This document shows positions 20,655 through 31,948 of a stretch of DNA of 64,000 nt, piece after piece. The notes below the pieces were generated by a model, which ran no database searches, was not told the DNA's origin, and saw only the letters and a program-made list of their open reading frames with translations. Each line of letters opens with the position of its first letter. Positions within the stretch are counted from its first letter, which is position 1. The stretch lies in assembly GCA_916048095.2 (NCBI GenBank), contig OU696592.1:6717927-6781926 (forward strand), given 5' to 3'. This DNA is from Sacculina carcini (lineage: Eukaryota; Arthropoda; Thecostraca; Sacculinidae). The position numbers and the translations under genes are program-made.

Positions 20655-21359
20655 ATGCGCGCCGCCTTTTTCATCAAAATTTACATTGTAATGTTGATGT
20701 TGATGGTGAATGGTTATGCAATGGTGATCGTCTCACGAGAAGCGAACAGTGAGGGGCCAGGTGCTGAAACAACGCCTGAATGGCTCCAGTTCTGTCAGGA
20801 CGACTGCGAAACTCTGACCGGACAGTCTGCGGCGACAGGAGTGCTCGATGCGTCACAATTCAACACAGATCATCCGTTCATTGGACCGAACAAGCACAAT
20901 GTGACGTTTCCCGGCGGTCGCCAATTGTCCGTCAGTTCTGCCTCGCTCACTATCGCGCTCACCGACATGGTGTGTTGTTTCTGGAAGACGACCAGCCACG
21001 TGGCTGATTGGAGGCAGCGCGCGCAACTCACACACGGCTTCCTCGACGCGTTCACCGGCTGGATGAAGGGCTCGCTGCTACCTACCATGCACAACATGCC
21101 CACGCTGACAACCAGCGCGCGTCAAGCGGCCGCGCAACTGTCCAAGGAGCTGTCTGACTTGCAGCGGTCCGGCCGAGCTCCGGCCTTCTTCCTCGAGAAC
21201 AGCGACCAACGATCCACGTTCGAGATCAGCCTGCACCTGCCAGGAGTAAAGCTGGGCACGTGGGTGGTGGGAGCCATAACTGCAATGATATTAATGCTCG
21301 TGCTTGTCTGCGGAGTGTGTGTGGTTGTGTTCATGCCATCATGCCAGTTTGTTGGATAG
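20655..21359 (+). CDS. Predicted type I membrane protein, family copy 1 (234 aa)
   Basis: Family not recognised. Start at ATG 20655, the first Met directly before a signal-peptide-like stretch (MRAAFFIKIYIVMLMLMVNG). The ectodomain of about 170 residues has CQDDC (Cys 47 and 51), adjacent Cys 107-108 in DMVCCFWKTT, one N-glycosylation site (NVT, Asn 82) and a helical segment rich in Ala, Gln and Leu (about 150-175). A hydrophobic helix at about 202-227 would span the membrane, leaving a very short tail. Unlike copies 2-5 it lacks the brm-derived 3' end: after FMPSC it stops, and the next recognisable block is the brm 3' flank from 21480. Single exon. Likely surface or secretory protein; function unknown. 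Coding status rests on conservation of the frame in five copies. Confidence 0.7.
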   Translation: MRAAFFIKIYIVMLMLMVNGYAMVIVSREANSEGPGAETTPEWLQFCQDDCETLTGQSAATGVLDASQFNTDHPFIGPNKHNVTFPGGRQLSVSSASLTIALTDMVCCFWKTTSHVADWRQRAQLTHGFLDAFTGWMKGSLLPTMHNMPTLTTSARQAAAQLSKELSDLQRSGRAPAFFLENSDQRSTFEISLHLPGVKLGTWVVGAITAMILMLVLVCGVCVVVFMPSCQFVG

Positions 21360-22629
21360 ACACCATGTCGGATTGTTGTACAGATATTGGATACTGTATA
21401 GATGATATAGATATTGTATAGACGCTTGTTTTTGTTTGTGTCGATTGTGTCGATTACGATTACTGATTTGTTTGTTTGTGTAGTTTAATTGGTAGACATC
21501 AGTTGGATATTTGCATAGTTGGCGTATTTTTTGGCTGTAGTCAATACATATGTAGTTCCCTCGCTTTAATATCGCTTGTTTTGTTTGTGTCGGGAGCTAT
21601 GGTTTTCTACGTGCGGGTTTTTGCATTATGTCTGCTTCATACTGTCATATATCCTGCCGTTAGTCAGTCAGTCAATGAGATACACACGAGATGCGACGCG
21701 TTAACATTTATATAGCGGCAGCAGTACCAGTAAGAAACAACATCGTACAACAAACACCACACGAGGTATTATGTCCTGTCGCGGCAGCCGGTGATGAAGA
21801 AGACGGCAGACTGCGGTGGAGCACTGAAGAGCTTGGGCGAGGCGGGAGCGTGGTGGACGCTGGGACCTGACGTGTTGTGCTTCGTCGCAGCCAAGGTGTG
21901 TGCGTCTGGTGGAGGCTGTCTTGGGGTTAGTTTTTTTATCGGTTCATTTTTGCTTGTTTACTTTGTTCACGTATTTTTAATCGTATCTTCTTTAGTTGAT
22001 TTGTTTCTTTAAAGACAGGTGGAGGTGTGTGTAATCGTGTATGGTTGAATTGTGTATTGCGTGCGAAAGTGTGTGAGCGAGTATGTATAGTGTGTTTGTC
22101 AAGTGTGGATGCCCCGCGGCAGCGAGCGAGTGACCGGCTCGCCGCTGATTGGTTATTTCGGTAGGTTTGAGGCCTGTGTGTGTGTGTGCTCCCGTATGTC
22201 ACGGTGTGAGCGTTGAGTCGTGTTCGAAGAGTGGTGGAGTTATGACAACTTGTAGACGCGCGAGCAGTAGTAGACTTCTTGGAGTCCTGTCTGTAATATT
22301 TTAGTTTTTTGTATGTTACAGTCATATAAATAGTAATTATATAGAATAAAACAAAAAACTAATATTACATGTCGAAACTTAGCACAATATAATCCACTTA
22401 AGAAAATTACCACTAAGTATCTACCAAACATTATTAATCACTTTAAAAAATAGACGCAAGAAGTGGATAAATGCACTTGTCACGTTTATCAGCAAACAAA
22501 AAACAACAAGATTCACGGATTAATCTTGATTGCGTCGAAAGGAAATAGACATAAATTTCGACAGTTTTCAAAGGCGATACATTTGTACTTGTACGAAAAT
22601 AGAAAATCACACACATATCAGTGACGAAT
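21360..22629 (+). other. brm 3' flank copy and leader module 2
   Basis: From about 21480 the sequence repeats the brm 3' flank (TTTAATTGGTAGACATCAGT through CCTGTCGCGGCAGCCGG), then continues without the LINE into the leader module: 73-codon frame at 21791-22012, GC-rich CCAAT module at 22109-22226, AT palindrome near 22293-22368. This uninterrupted copy shows where the RTE-like LINE inserted at 16.56 kb. Confidence 0.7.
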
Positions 22630-23391
22630 ATGCGCGCCGCCTTTTTCATCAAAATTTACATTGTAATGGTGATGTTGATGGTGAATGGTTATGCAATGGT
22701 GATCGTCTCACGAGAAGCGAACAGTGAGAGGCCAGGTGCTGACACAACGCCTGAATGGCTCCAGACCTGTCAGGACGACTGCGAAACTCTGACCGGACAG
22801 TCTGCGGCGACAGGATTGCTCGGTGCGTCACAAGTCAACACAGATCATCCGTTCATTGGGCCGAACAAGCACAATGTGACGTTTCCCGGCGGTCGCCAAT
22901 TGTCCGTCAGTTCTGCCTCGCTCACTATCGCGCTCACCGACATGGTGTGTTGTTTCTGGAAGACGACCAGCCACGTGGATGATGGGAGGCAGCGCGCGCA
23001 ACTCACACACGGCTTCCTCGACGCGCTCACCGGCTGGATGAAGGGCTCGCTGCTACCTACCATGCACAACATGCCCACGCTGACAACCAGCGCGCGTCAA
23101 GCGGCCGCGCAACTGTCCAAGGAGCTGACTGACTTGCAGCGGTCCGGCCGAGCTGCGGCCTTCTCCCTCGAGAACAGCGACCAGTTCCGCCTACAACTGT
23201 CAGGAACCAAGCTGGGCACGTGGGTGATGGAAGCCGTCACTGCAGTGATATACATGCTCGTGATTGTCTACTGGGTGTGTATTTTTCTTTGCTCCGTGGG
23301 CCTTTGTTTAGACATCATGCAGGTTTCTTCAAACATCATCAGTTGGATCACCCGACGACGACACGATGACGAAGAAGACGGAGATGAATGA
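22630..23391 (+). CDS. Predicted type I membrane protein, family copy 2 (253 aa), with brm-derived tail
   Basis: Same architecture as copy 1: signal-like N-terminus, CQDDC, DMVCCFWKTT, NVT site, Ala/Gln-rich helix, transmembrane helix (about 198-222, VTAVIYMLVIVYWVCIFLC). It lacks the RSTFEI segment of copy 1 and has a longer cytoplasmic end. The final residues, [12 protein letters not shown], and the following 3' UTR (ATGCGGATGG..., CTAAATAAATT) are homologous to the last codons and 3' UTR of brm, in the same reading frame as brm. The acidic end is therefore borrowed. Homology to brm starts within ACGATGACGAAGAAGA. Function unknown; predicted surface or secretory-pathway protein. Confidence 0.75.
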   Translation: MRAAFFIKIYIVMVMLMVNGYAMVIVSREANSERPGADTTPEWLQTCQDDCETLTGQSAATGLLGASQVNTDHPFIGPNKHNVTFPGGRQLSVSSASLTIALTDMVCCFWKTTSHVDDGRQRAQLTHGFLDALTGWMKGSLLPTMHNMPTLTTSARQAAAQLSKELTDLQRSGRAAAFSLENSDQFRLQLSGTKLGTWVMEAVTAVIYMLVIVYWVCIFLCSVGLCLDIMQVSSNIISWITRRRHDDEEDGDE

Positions 23392-23548
23392 TGCGGATGG
23401 TTGCCTCTGCTAAATAAATTGGCCCATTGCATTACATTGAGTGTGTGTTTGTGTGTTGAATTCGCTATTTTCGTTGTCATTTTCAAACCACCCTACTGTG
23501 TGTTTGTGTTTTCTTCACGTGTTGAGGCTGCGCGTGCGTGTGTTATGG

Positions 23549-24109
23549 TGTAGTTCCGCATTCCCCGCAACCGTCATTGTTGCTTCGTTCTCCGTCATGT
23601 CTCGGCAGATCGACAACCAGAAATTAGGAAACGTGTAATAACAGTCTCGAATGAACTCGGAATGAGTGAACGAATATAAATACTTGGATAATAACAAAAG
23701 ATAACAGTGACCCGTGAGTGAACAAACGACTCAATAAACCACCGGGTAACAATAACCCGTGAGTGAACGAACCACTCAATAAACCACCGCTACCGCCGTA
23801 AATCCCATTTCAACAGAACGCAACACAACCGCACGCTTCACACACACTGCCCAACATTCACGCATTGAGAATCGCCCGCTGCAGGCGATCGTTTGTACAT
23901 TCATCCATTAATCAACCAATCAGAAAACAATACGCCAATACGTCATCAATGCCTGCAAGTTCACACACAAGCATACATGCACGCTCGCACACACGCACAC
24001 GCAGGCTACCCGCACGCGCAGGCTATAAACCACGCCTTAACACGCTGCACGGCAAACAGTCAGCTGATACAAATGCCTTGATGCGCAAGCATCTCCACTT
24101 CACACTACA
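23549..24109. mobile_element. Solo LTR, 561 bp, in the brm-like 3' flank
   Basis: Starts TGTAGTTCCGC and ends CACTACA, flanked by a 5 bp target duplication TATGG (23544-23548 and 24110-24114). The uninterrupted flank elsewhere reads GTTATGGGTGGTC, which confirms insertion. It contains a degenerate internal repeat (CCCGTGAGTGAAC...CTCAATAAACCACCG twice). A matching copy with the same target site lies at 49850-50412, so it predates the duplication. Confidence 0.85.
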
Positions 24110-24370
24110 TATGGGTGGTCTTTATCTTCGGCATCATGCAGTTTAATTGGTAGACATCAGTTGGATATTTGCATAGTTGGCGTTTTTTGCTGTAGTCAAT
24201 ACATATGTAGTTACCTCGCTTTAATACCGCTTGTTTTGTTTGTGTCGGGAGCTATGGTTTTCTACGTGCGGGTTTTTGCATTATGTCTGCTTCATACTGT
24301 CACATATCCTGCCGTCAGTCAGTCAGTCAGTGAGATACACACGAGATGCGACGCGTTAACATTTATATAG

Positions 24371-24480
24371 TGTTAAGTGATTGTTCATTGTAACTAAACA
24401 AAACAACGTATCACTGTATTGAGCTCCACATGTCAACTGCGCACTTGTTATCATTTTGAGGAGTGATGCCAGACGTAACG
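24371..24480 (-). repeat. Gypsy #1 3' LTR, 110 bp
   Basis: On the minus strand the second duplicon copy starts TGTTACGTCTGGC and ends CACTTAACA; here the first bases have mutated (CGTTACG). A purine run (GGGGGGAT on the minus strand) lies directly upstream, as a polypurine tract should. The LTR abuts brm-like flank sequence (ATTTATATAG). The partner 5' LTR is missing. Confidence 0.75.
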
Positions 24481-24550
24481 TATCCCCCCGCACGCAAACT
24501 GTGTAATGTGACAAAAGACTGGACTGCATAACAAACACAATACAATATAA

Positions 24551-26304
24551 TTAAACATAATCATTATAACGCAATGGTCTAACAATGACCCTTCCGCAGC
24601 GTGTCTTCATCGGTGATTTTCTCTCTGTTTTCTCGGAAGATATGTCACCAGGCATTGAGGAGCCAGATACCCCGGAATCACCGTCTGCACTGCGCGCTGT
24701 CCGCGATGCCATTGTCTGCTCGCCGTCTGTCACCGTCCTGTTGGTAGGCGAACTCAGGTAACGGCGATTGCGGCGAAATACTCTGCAGTCGGGTGTGCGT
24801 ACCCCGTACTCTCTTGCACCATCCTTGGTCGTCACCTCTGCGCGTCGCCACTCTTTGCTCCTCCCATCTATTGGCTGTACGTTCGCTCTGTCGCCGACGG
24901 ACAGTTGTGGGAGCGAGCGTCGACCAGCACAGTGTACATCACTGTTATGTCGTTTTACCTCCAGTTGGTGTTGCACTTGCCTACCAAGCATTCGTTGTGG
25001 CTGTAGCCGAGAGGTATGTGTCGGTACGATTGTTCGCGTCCGACGTCCCATGAGCCGCTGACAGGGGCTCCACTCTACACCTTCTTGCGCCGTATTACGC
25101 AGGTTTAAAAGACCAATGTAGGGATCTTCTTTCGACGCTCGACACTTGATCATCAAGCGTTTGACCACTTTCACCGCAGCCTCAGCTGCACCATTAGACT
25201 GTGCATTTCCCGGACTCGATGTGCAGTGCTGGAAACCCCACGTACGCGCGAAATCTCCGAACTCCCTGCTTATATATTGTGGTCCATTGTCGGACACGAG
25301 AGTTTCGGGAATTCCGTAACGAGCAAAATGATGTTTCAGTTTGTGAATCACTGTACTGGTTGTAGTGTCTGGTAGAAAGTCAACTTCAATAAACTGGCTG
25401 TAGTAATCAACAGTAACAAGGTAGTTTCTACCAGTGATAGCAAACAAGTCAGTTGCTACTTTTCTCCACGGGAGAGTCGGTATAGGATGCGAGATCAGCG
25501 TTTCCTTGCTGTTACTCACCGCATTACTGGCACGCACCGTACAGGATTCCACTAGTTGGCGTATCTCAGACGACATGCCAGGCCAGAATATCAAATCTCG
25601 GGCCCGTCGCAGACATGAATTGACTCCAGCATGACCCCATGCACTCTTGATTTCATATCAGATCGCAGACTGGCAGGGATGACTATACGTTCGCCAAGCA
25701 GAATAATGCCGTCCTCAACGGTCAACTCGTCGCGATAACTGAAGTAAGGCATCACACAATTAGGAATAAGTGACTTGTCCACTGGCCAGCCTTTCACAAT
25801 CACATCCTTCAATACTTGTAGGTCAGAATCTTGATTGGTTGCGTCTCTTGTTTCAGCCAGACGATGTGGCTGCACCGATGAGTCACCCAGAACGTTTACA
25901 TCTACCGCATCATCATGGGCGGATTTTTCAGCGGGTGCGCGTGATAGCACATCAGCAAGCGGAATCGCTTTCCCTGATTTGTAGTGAATGGTGTAGTCGT
26001 AATCTCTCATTCTCAGGAGCATCTTTTGTAGACGCTTCGGTACTGCCGATAGAGATTTGTGCTGTATCGACACTAATGGCTGATGCGCACTGTGTACTAC
26101 CACCTCTAGACCGTAGGTGAAGTGGTGATGTTTTTCAAGTGTAAACTTTATTGCCAATAGCCCCTTCTCAATTTGTGCGTAATTTTTTTCAGCACCACTT
26201 AGTGTTCGGCTCACATAAGACAATGGTCTGCCGTCCTGTAGCAACACAGCTCCTAAGCCATATGAACTTGCATCACATTCCAATAAAAAATTCACGCACA
26301 TCAC
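24551..26304 (-). pseudogene. Gypsy #1 RNase H and integrase fragment
   Basis: Two overlapping frames (25591-26304 and 24551-25594) with one frameshift near 25595; the second duplicon copy has one more base at GACCCGCATGC. RNase H: LLECDASSYGLGAVLLQDGR, YAQIEK, then DYDYTIHYKSGKAIPLADV. Integrase core: TDLFAI, LVSDNGPQYISREF and SNGAAEAAVK (D,D,E). A C-terminal basic tail ends at TAA 24551. Ty3/gypsy type. It starts abruptly at 26304, where the element has been inverted. Confidence 0.85.
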
Positions 26305-26356
26305 TGCATGATGTGCGTGGAGTCATTTGTATTGCAGATGATGTTATCATATATGG
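26297..26356 (+). other. Inversion junction in gypsy #1, then RT catalytic segment
   Basis: CACGCACATCA at about 26293-26303 faces TGATGTGCGTG at about 26309-26319 as an inverted repeat. Left of it RNase H reads on the minus strand; right of it the plus strand reads GVICIADDVIIYG, the RT catalytic box. In a normal gypsy element both lie on one strand, so a segment of RT has been flipped. The frame is cut after IIYG by the hAT element at 26357. Confidence 0.8.
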
Positions 26357-26453
26357 CAGTGGTTTCCAACTGGATTCGGCTCGTGGACCCCTAACGGTCT
26401 TCGGGCACTTTCCGTTGACCCCGCCTCAATTTTGTCAAACGCGAATTTCAATT

Positions 26454-28271
26454 TCAATGCGAGACCTGCTCTTTGCAGTCCGCGACCAGTTTTAATATGT
26501 TTGGTTTGGTCTCAGAACATGCGAGTCTCATATCACTACTCATTTCAAGTCGATTTATCTTCTTTGGCTTCAGATCGAACATCACTGAAAACCCTGTTTC
26601 ACACAAGTACGTCGTAGGAAACGGGAGAAACATCTGCGCTGCCTTGTTGCAAAGACGTGGATAGGTGTCCTGCTGTTGTAGCAAAAATTCGCTGAGGCTT
26701 AGCTTTCGGAATTCTGCCTTGGCCACTGCTGATTCTCGGAGCATGAGCAGCTCCTCTGCCTCCTCCATTTCGTCGTCCACGACCGCTCCGAATGGTTCTT
26801 TGTACCATGGATAGTAGGCCGGCTCGACACCGTCGAAGTAAGCCTTGAACTCACTCGTGAGCCTTTCGAGATGCGCAGCGATAGACTCCTTCAAATCATC
26901 AGGGAGGTCAAGTTGTTTATCGAGGAGGAAGGCATCCAGCAATGGAAAGGCAGCGACGTTCCCTCGGTTCAGTCTCCGAATCCAGAGGGCAATTCGAGCC
27001 CCCAATCCGGCGAGTTTGTCCTTCACGTCCGATACAGACGCCTCACGGCCCTGGAGAGTGACATTTACCTCGTTCAAGGTGCCGAAAATGTCTGCCAAGT
27101 ACGCCAGCTTCATTAGAAACTCCGGGTTTTTGTAGTTTTCGTGGCGATGATCTCCTCTGGTTTCCATCTCGCGAAGGAAGATCTCCACTTCCGTGTGCAT
27201 TTCAAAGACCCTGGCCAGACACTTTCCCCGCGAGAGCCAGCGAACCTGAGTGTGGTAGAGGAGACTCGTATGGGTCGAGCCCATTTCCTGTGCCATCATT
27301 CCGAAGAGCCGGTGGTTCTTGGCGCGCCCTCGGATGAAGTTGATGGAGCTGATCACGGAGTCGAGCACAGACATCAACTCAAGAGGCATCGTCTTCGAAG
27401 CGAGAGCGTATCGGTGAAGAGAGCAGTGAGAATTGGAGATGTGAGGCCACTTTCTCTTCACGAGGGTAATGAATCCTGTCCGAACACCGATCATGGCTGG
27501 CGCTCCATCAGTGCAAATGTGCTGGAACTGCATCCACGACAGCCCATTCTTCTCGAAAAAGTAATCAACAAGCTTCTTGACCTCCTCCGCCGTCGTTGTG
27601 GTAGTCAGGAGCTCGCAGAAAAGGAACTCCTCCTTCACTTTATTCTCCTTTCCGTAGCGGACAAAGGCGATCAGCTGACTTTGGTTCGCTATGTCGGTAG
27701 ACTCGTCGAGTTGAAGACTTGCCCGAAATGCACTGGCCCGGATCTCTTGGCACACTTGGTTGCACACGTCGGCCGCCATGTCGTCAATCCTCCGCCGTAC
27801 GGTGTTGTTGGAGAGTGAGATCTTTGAGATCTCCCGCTTGGCCTTGTCTCCGAGAACATTGCGAACCATGATCTCCGCGCATGGCTTGATGAGCTCTTCG
27901 CCGATCGTATGCGCCTTCTTCCTCTCCGCGATCTTCGGGGCAACTTCGAAGCTGGCTTGAACCATAGGCTTGGATTCGGGTTGGAATCGGTAAGTAGACA
28001 GAGTACCTTGCTTATCAAAGCGTTTCCTCTTGACTTCAAGGTCTTCCTCGGTCAGCTCAATATTCGGGTGTAGATTGCTCTGGTGGTGCGACAACTTCGC
28101 CGGTTTTAGGGAGCAGTTGGCCAACACAGTGGAGCAGTGGATGCATTGAGCCGCGTCCAGTCCGTCCCGCGAGAACTTGGTGAAGCCATACTGCTGGTAG
28201 GTTTCGTTCCACTTCCTCTTCTTGGACGTTGAAGCCATCTGCGAAGTACAATTATATTTTATTTTTGACAT
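26454..28271 (-). CDS. hAT-family transposase with BED zinc finger (605 aa)
   Basis: Catalyses cut-and-paste transposition of the host element. From ATG 28271 (MSKIKYNC); a second candidate ATG is at 28238 (MASTSKKRKW), directly after a CGCAG that could be an acceptor. BED zinc finger at about 12-70 (CIHC, then HHQSNLH); RNase H-like catalytic region with QLDESTDI, HICTDGAPAMIG and VRWLSRGKCL; C-terminal hAT dimerisation region with LCNKAAQMFLPFPTTYLCE. It resembles the ZBED5/SCAND3-like hAT group. No stop or frameshift, so this copy may still be functional; the copy at 52.8-54.6 kb is broken. Confidence 0.88.
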   Translation of the reverse strand: MSKIKYNCTSQMASTSKKRKWNETYQQYGFTKFSRDGLDAAQCIHCSTVLANCSLKPAKLSHHQSNLHPNIELTEEDLEVKRKRFDKQGTLSTYRFQPESKPMVQASFEVAPKIAERKKAHTIGEELIKPCAEIMVRNVLGDKAKREISKISLSNNTVRRRIDDMAADVCNQVCQEIRASAFRASLQLDESTDIANQSQLIAFVRYGKENKVKEEFLFCELLTTTTTAEEVKKLVDYFFEKNGLSWMQFQHICTDGAPAMIGVRTGFITLVKRKWPHISNSHCSLHRYALASKTMPLELMSVLDSVISSINFIRGRAKNHRLFGMMAQEMGSTHTSLLYHTQVRWLSRGKCLARVFEMHTEVEIFLREMETRGDHRHENYKNPEFLMKLAYLADIFGTLNEVNVTLQGREASVSDVKDKLAGLGARIALWIRRLNRGNVAAFPLLDAFLLDKQLDLPDDLKESIAAHLERLTSEFKAYFDGVEPAYYPWYKEPFGAVVDDEMEEAEELLMLRESAVAKAEFRKLSLSEFLLQQQDTYPRLCNKAAQMFLPFPTTYLCETGFSVMFDLKPKKINRLEMSSDMRLACSETKPNILKLVADCKEQVSH

Positions 28272-28375
28272 GGTCACAGCGATCAAAACTGTATGTATCA
28301 AACAAGTCGTAATACAATGATTTAACTCAGACAATACAATGATGAAACTCAGACACACTCATTCACACAGACAGA

Positions 28376-28590
<215 letters not shown>

Positions 28591-29618
28591 CGGACCTGCA
28601 CAGAGGACAGTGGAGAGGTTACTGAGAGCGGCAGTGCGAGAGGAAGCCTGGCTGGCTTGGCGGGCTCGCTTGAAAGTATCCTATCAGAAGCGTTCCCTCG
28701 AGAGTGACGTCATTTCTTTCTCTATCTCTCACACTTATTTTGATAAATAAGTCTCATTGGAAAAAGGTCTTTTTTCTGAGAAGGTGAAAAGGCTGTTATT
28801 TATTTAAAAAAAGACTCTGATTTATAAATACATGCAGAACTCTTGTTTTTTATATTTCATGTTTTGGAAACGGACGAATGAGAGACGTTCCCGCGAATGA
28901 CGTCATTGCCTTCCTAGTTGTTTAAAAAAACACGAAGGACATTCTTTATAAGACAATTTTTGCATGTAATAAGGTCGAAAAGAATTATGTGATTTTAAAA
29001 GATTTTTTTTTGTAAATCTTGCTCGTAAACTAATTCATTTATGTTCGTTGTTAATAACTCGTTCAAAAAATGTTTTCAAATAGTCACTCAAGAAAAGTCT
29101 TGGCAAGCTATTAAAGAAAACGAAGGCAAGCGAGTTACTAGGTGATACTTGATTATTTTGAAAAATATTTAGAGATCATTACACGTGGACCCCCGGCCAG
29201 GCCTTCGTGGACCCCCAAGGGGTCCACTGGACCACTGTTGGGAGCCACGGATATATGGCTCAGACAGAGATGACCACGACCGCAATCTGAATGATTTTCT
29301 GAAAACAAACAAAACAAACAAACAAACCATGTATTTGTTATAGCGCACTAATTTGCAAAGGCGCGAAAACGTACAAAATAGAGCAAACTAAGGTATAAAC
29401 AGTGATAGTGGCTCAAAAAGAACAAAATTATATGAGCTGAAGTGACAAGGCACAAAAAATATCAAAAGCAGGAAATATATACAACAATCAAGAAAATCAA
29501 GAAAATATACACAGCGAATGATCAGAGGCGAGAAAAAATGAAAGAATGGGATCAGAGAAGTGTAGCTGACAGAGAAAATATTTAAATTTGGTGTTGAGAG
29601 ATAAGCCAAAAAAGAGTA

Positions 29619-31482
29619 TCAACAATTTCTATAGGGGTAAGTGGGCGGCGACGGAAGAGACAGTAAGTATATATGAAGGGAAGCCGAAAAGGAAGAGTAG
29701 GATTTTTTCTGTAGAATGTGATGAGGAAGAGAGTTATAAAGTCGGGGAGCAGAAAAGTAGAAGGATTTGGCTGACCAGTTAGACTCGTGGTCAGCAGGAG
29801 GACATACGAGGGGCACTGGACGGCGACATAAAGGACGATCAGAGGGAGTTAGAAGCGAATATAGGTAAGAAGGTGGAGAAGGAGTATGGAGAAGTTTATA
29901 GACAATGCAGCACAGCTTATGGTGGATTCTGGACAGAGCAGGCAACCAGCCAAGTTTACGAATATGGGTGGATGTGGGTGACTTGGGGGGAAGACGAAGG
30001 ACAAAGCGACAAGAGAGATTTATTATCGACTGGAGAGAGCGGATGGATTTTAGAGGAAGGTGAAAAAATAAAGAATTGCAGTAATCGATATGCGAAAAAA
30101 TATATGAATTAACTAGGAGTAGAGCGGATGCCTCATCAAGATGAGAGCGGATCGGGTACAATTGACGTAAAACAAAACGACAGGAACGTGAAATTTTGAA
30201 AATGTGTTGAGCGAATGACAATGTGGGGTCAAATTGGACTCCTAGATTACGAATTTGTGAGGAAAGAGGTAGATCTATTGAACATGGAGTAATTTTGGGA
30301 GGATGGAAAAGAAGATAAAGAGTTTTCTCAGGGTTCAGTAGAAGATTTCGAGAGGATGCCCACTCAGCTATGTGGGAGAGAAGTTTAGGAATTAGGTTAG
30401 TATTGGCCAAAGAAAAAGGAAAATAGATTTGTATGTCATCCGCATATATGTGAAAGGAGATGGGATAGCTGCGGAGAATAGGACAGAGGGAGGAAACGTA
30501 CAGATTAAAAAGAAGAGGACCAAGAAGGGAGCCCTGTGGGACTCCGTATTCAAGTGGTCGAGGTGAGGAAAGTTCAGAATTACAGCGCACAGAATAGGAG
30601 CGATCAGTGAGATAGGAGGACATGAGTGATAGCGCCGAGGAGGAGACACCAATATGGCATAGGTCATCACAAAGAATTGAGTGGTTGACGAGGTCGAATG
30701 CTGAGGAAAAGTCAAGAGAGATGAAGAGAACAGATTGACCTGAAGAGAAAGAAGCGAAAATGTCATTCAGTAGAGACAGAAGCAGGGTTTCAGTTGAATG
30801 ATTAGAGACAAAGCCAGACTGACAGGGATCGAGAGCAGAATATATACAAGGCCGAAGTTGAGAAAGGATAGCAGCTTCCAAGAGTTTAGAAGGCAGAGGG
30901 AGCAAGGAGATGGGTCTGTAACTGCTCGGAGTGTTGGCATCAAGGGAAGGTTTCTTAAGGATGGGAGAAACAATGGCATGCTTGGAGGCCAGAAAAGTCC
31001 CGTGGAGAAAAGAGGAGTTTACCAAATGTGTAAGAAAAGGGGCAAGGAGTAGAATAGAGTCGAAAAGTGCACGAAAATTTATTGCATCTGAAGGACATCT
31101 GGACTTTTGCAATTTTTTCAGATATTTGGCAGTGGCGGCTGGGGAGATGGGGGAGAAAGATGACAAAGAGCAGTCAGAGGAAGGGAAAGACAGTGGTAAA
31201 GAGGAGGGTGGTAATTTAGCCTTGGCTTTGGCAATTTTCTCTGAAAAATATAAAGATAAAGTCGAAGCTGGAATGGAGCAGGTCTCAGATTTGGAGAAGC
31301 CAGTGATAGATTTTAGGGAAGACCATCTAGAGCGGGAAGAACTTGGACCAGAAGAGAGCTTGGATTGATAATAAGAGGATTTAGCGGCATCAAGGGCAGA
31401 AATGAAGGACTTGCGAGTCTGACAAAATGAAAACCAATTAGAGTCGGACCGAAACCGGCGCCAGCAGCGTTCACGGGCTCTC
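29619..31482 (-). pseudogene. LINE A ORF2, reverse-transcriptase half
   Basis: An open frame of about 620 codons with RT motifs: SYRPISLLPLPSKLLE, FISLDFSSAFDLVNH, GVPQGSLLGPLLFNLY and the catalytic YADDIQIYF. It ends with FYFSAPRLYNSLP, the usual C-terminal block of CR1/L2-type ORF2. Its 5' continuation is on the other side of LINE B, so the protein cannot be made as one piece. Confidence 0.85.
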
Positions 31483-31487
31483 GACTT

Positions 31488-31948
31488 AAACAAACAAACA
31501 AACAAACAAACAAACATGTATTTGATATAGCGCCAAGTAGAGCAGAGGCGCGTAAAAGAGATAAACTGGTGCGAACAATATAAAGGAGTATTAGCTCATA
31601 GAGGGAAAATACATGAGCCAGCAAAAATAACACACATGATAAAAAAGAGAAAAACGAGTATAAAACAGCAAAAGAAATATCGTACACAGTAACAAACATC
31701 ACATGACACATCACATCATAGATTAACACTGGTAACCAAGAAAAACGAATGTAGAGAGAACAAGATTTAGTGCTGTCGGAATGGAGGAGTTAGAGGTGTG
31801 GGCAAAGATAGCAAAAAATTTTGCAGAGCAGAAGAGAATGAGGAGTATGATTTTTGCTTCAGGACATGAGGAGGAAGTTGATTGTAAAGACGGGGAGCAG
31901 AAAAGTAGAAAGACTTGGCTGACCAGTTTGGCTTGGCTAGACTTGGCT
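31488..31948 (-). mobile_element. LINE 'B', 5'-truncated copy nested in LINE A ORF2
   Basis: 461 bp flanked by AAGTC (minus strand; plus GACTT at 31483-31487 and 31949-31953). It encodes only the last ~60 residues of ORF2 (FYFSAPRLYNQLPPHV) plus the 3' UTR and tail GCGCTATATCAAATACATG with GTTT repeats. A second member of the same family as LINE A, and a classic truncated insertion. Confidence 0.85.

Noticed and set aside
27141..27818. Plus-strand frames of 225-315 aa opposite the hAT transposase
   Set aside because: Antisense of a conserved transposase with clear BED and catalytic motifs on the other strand.
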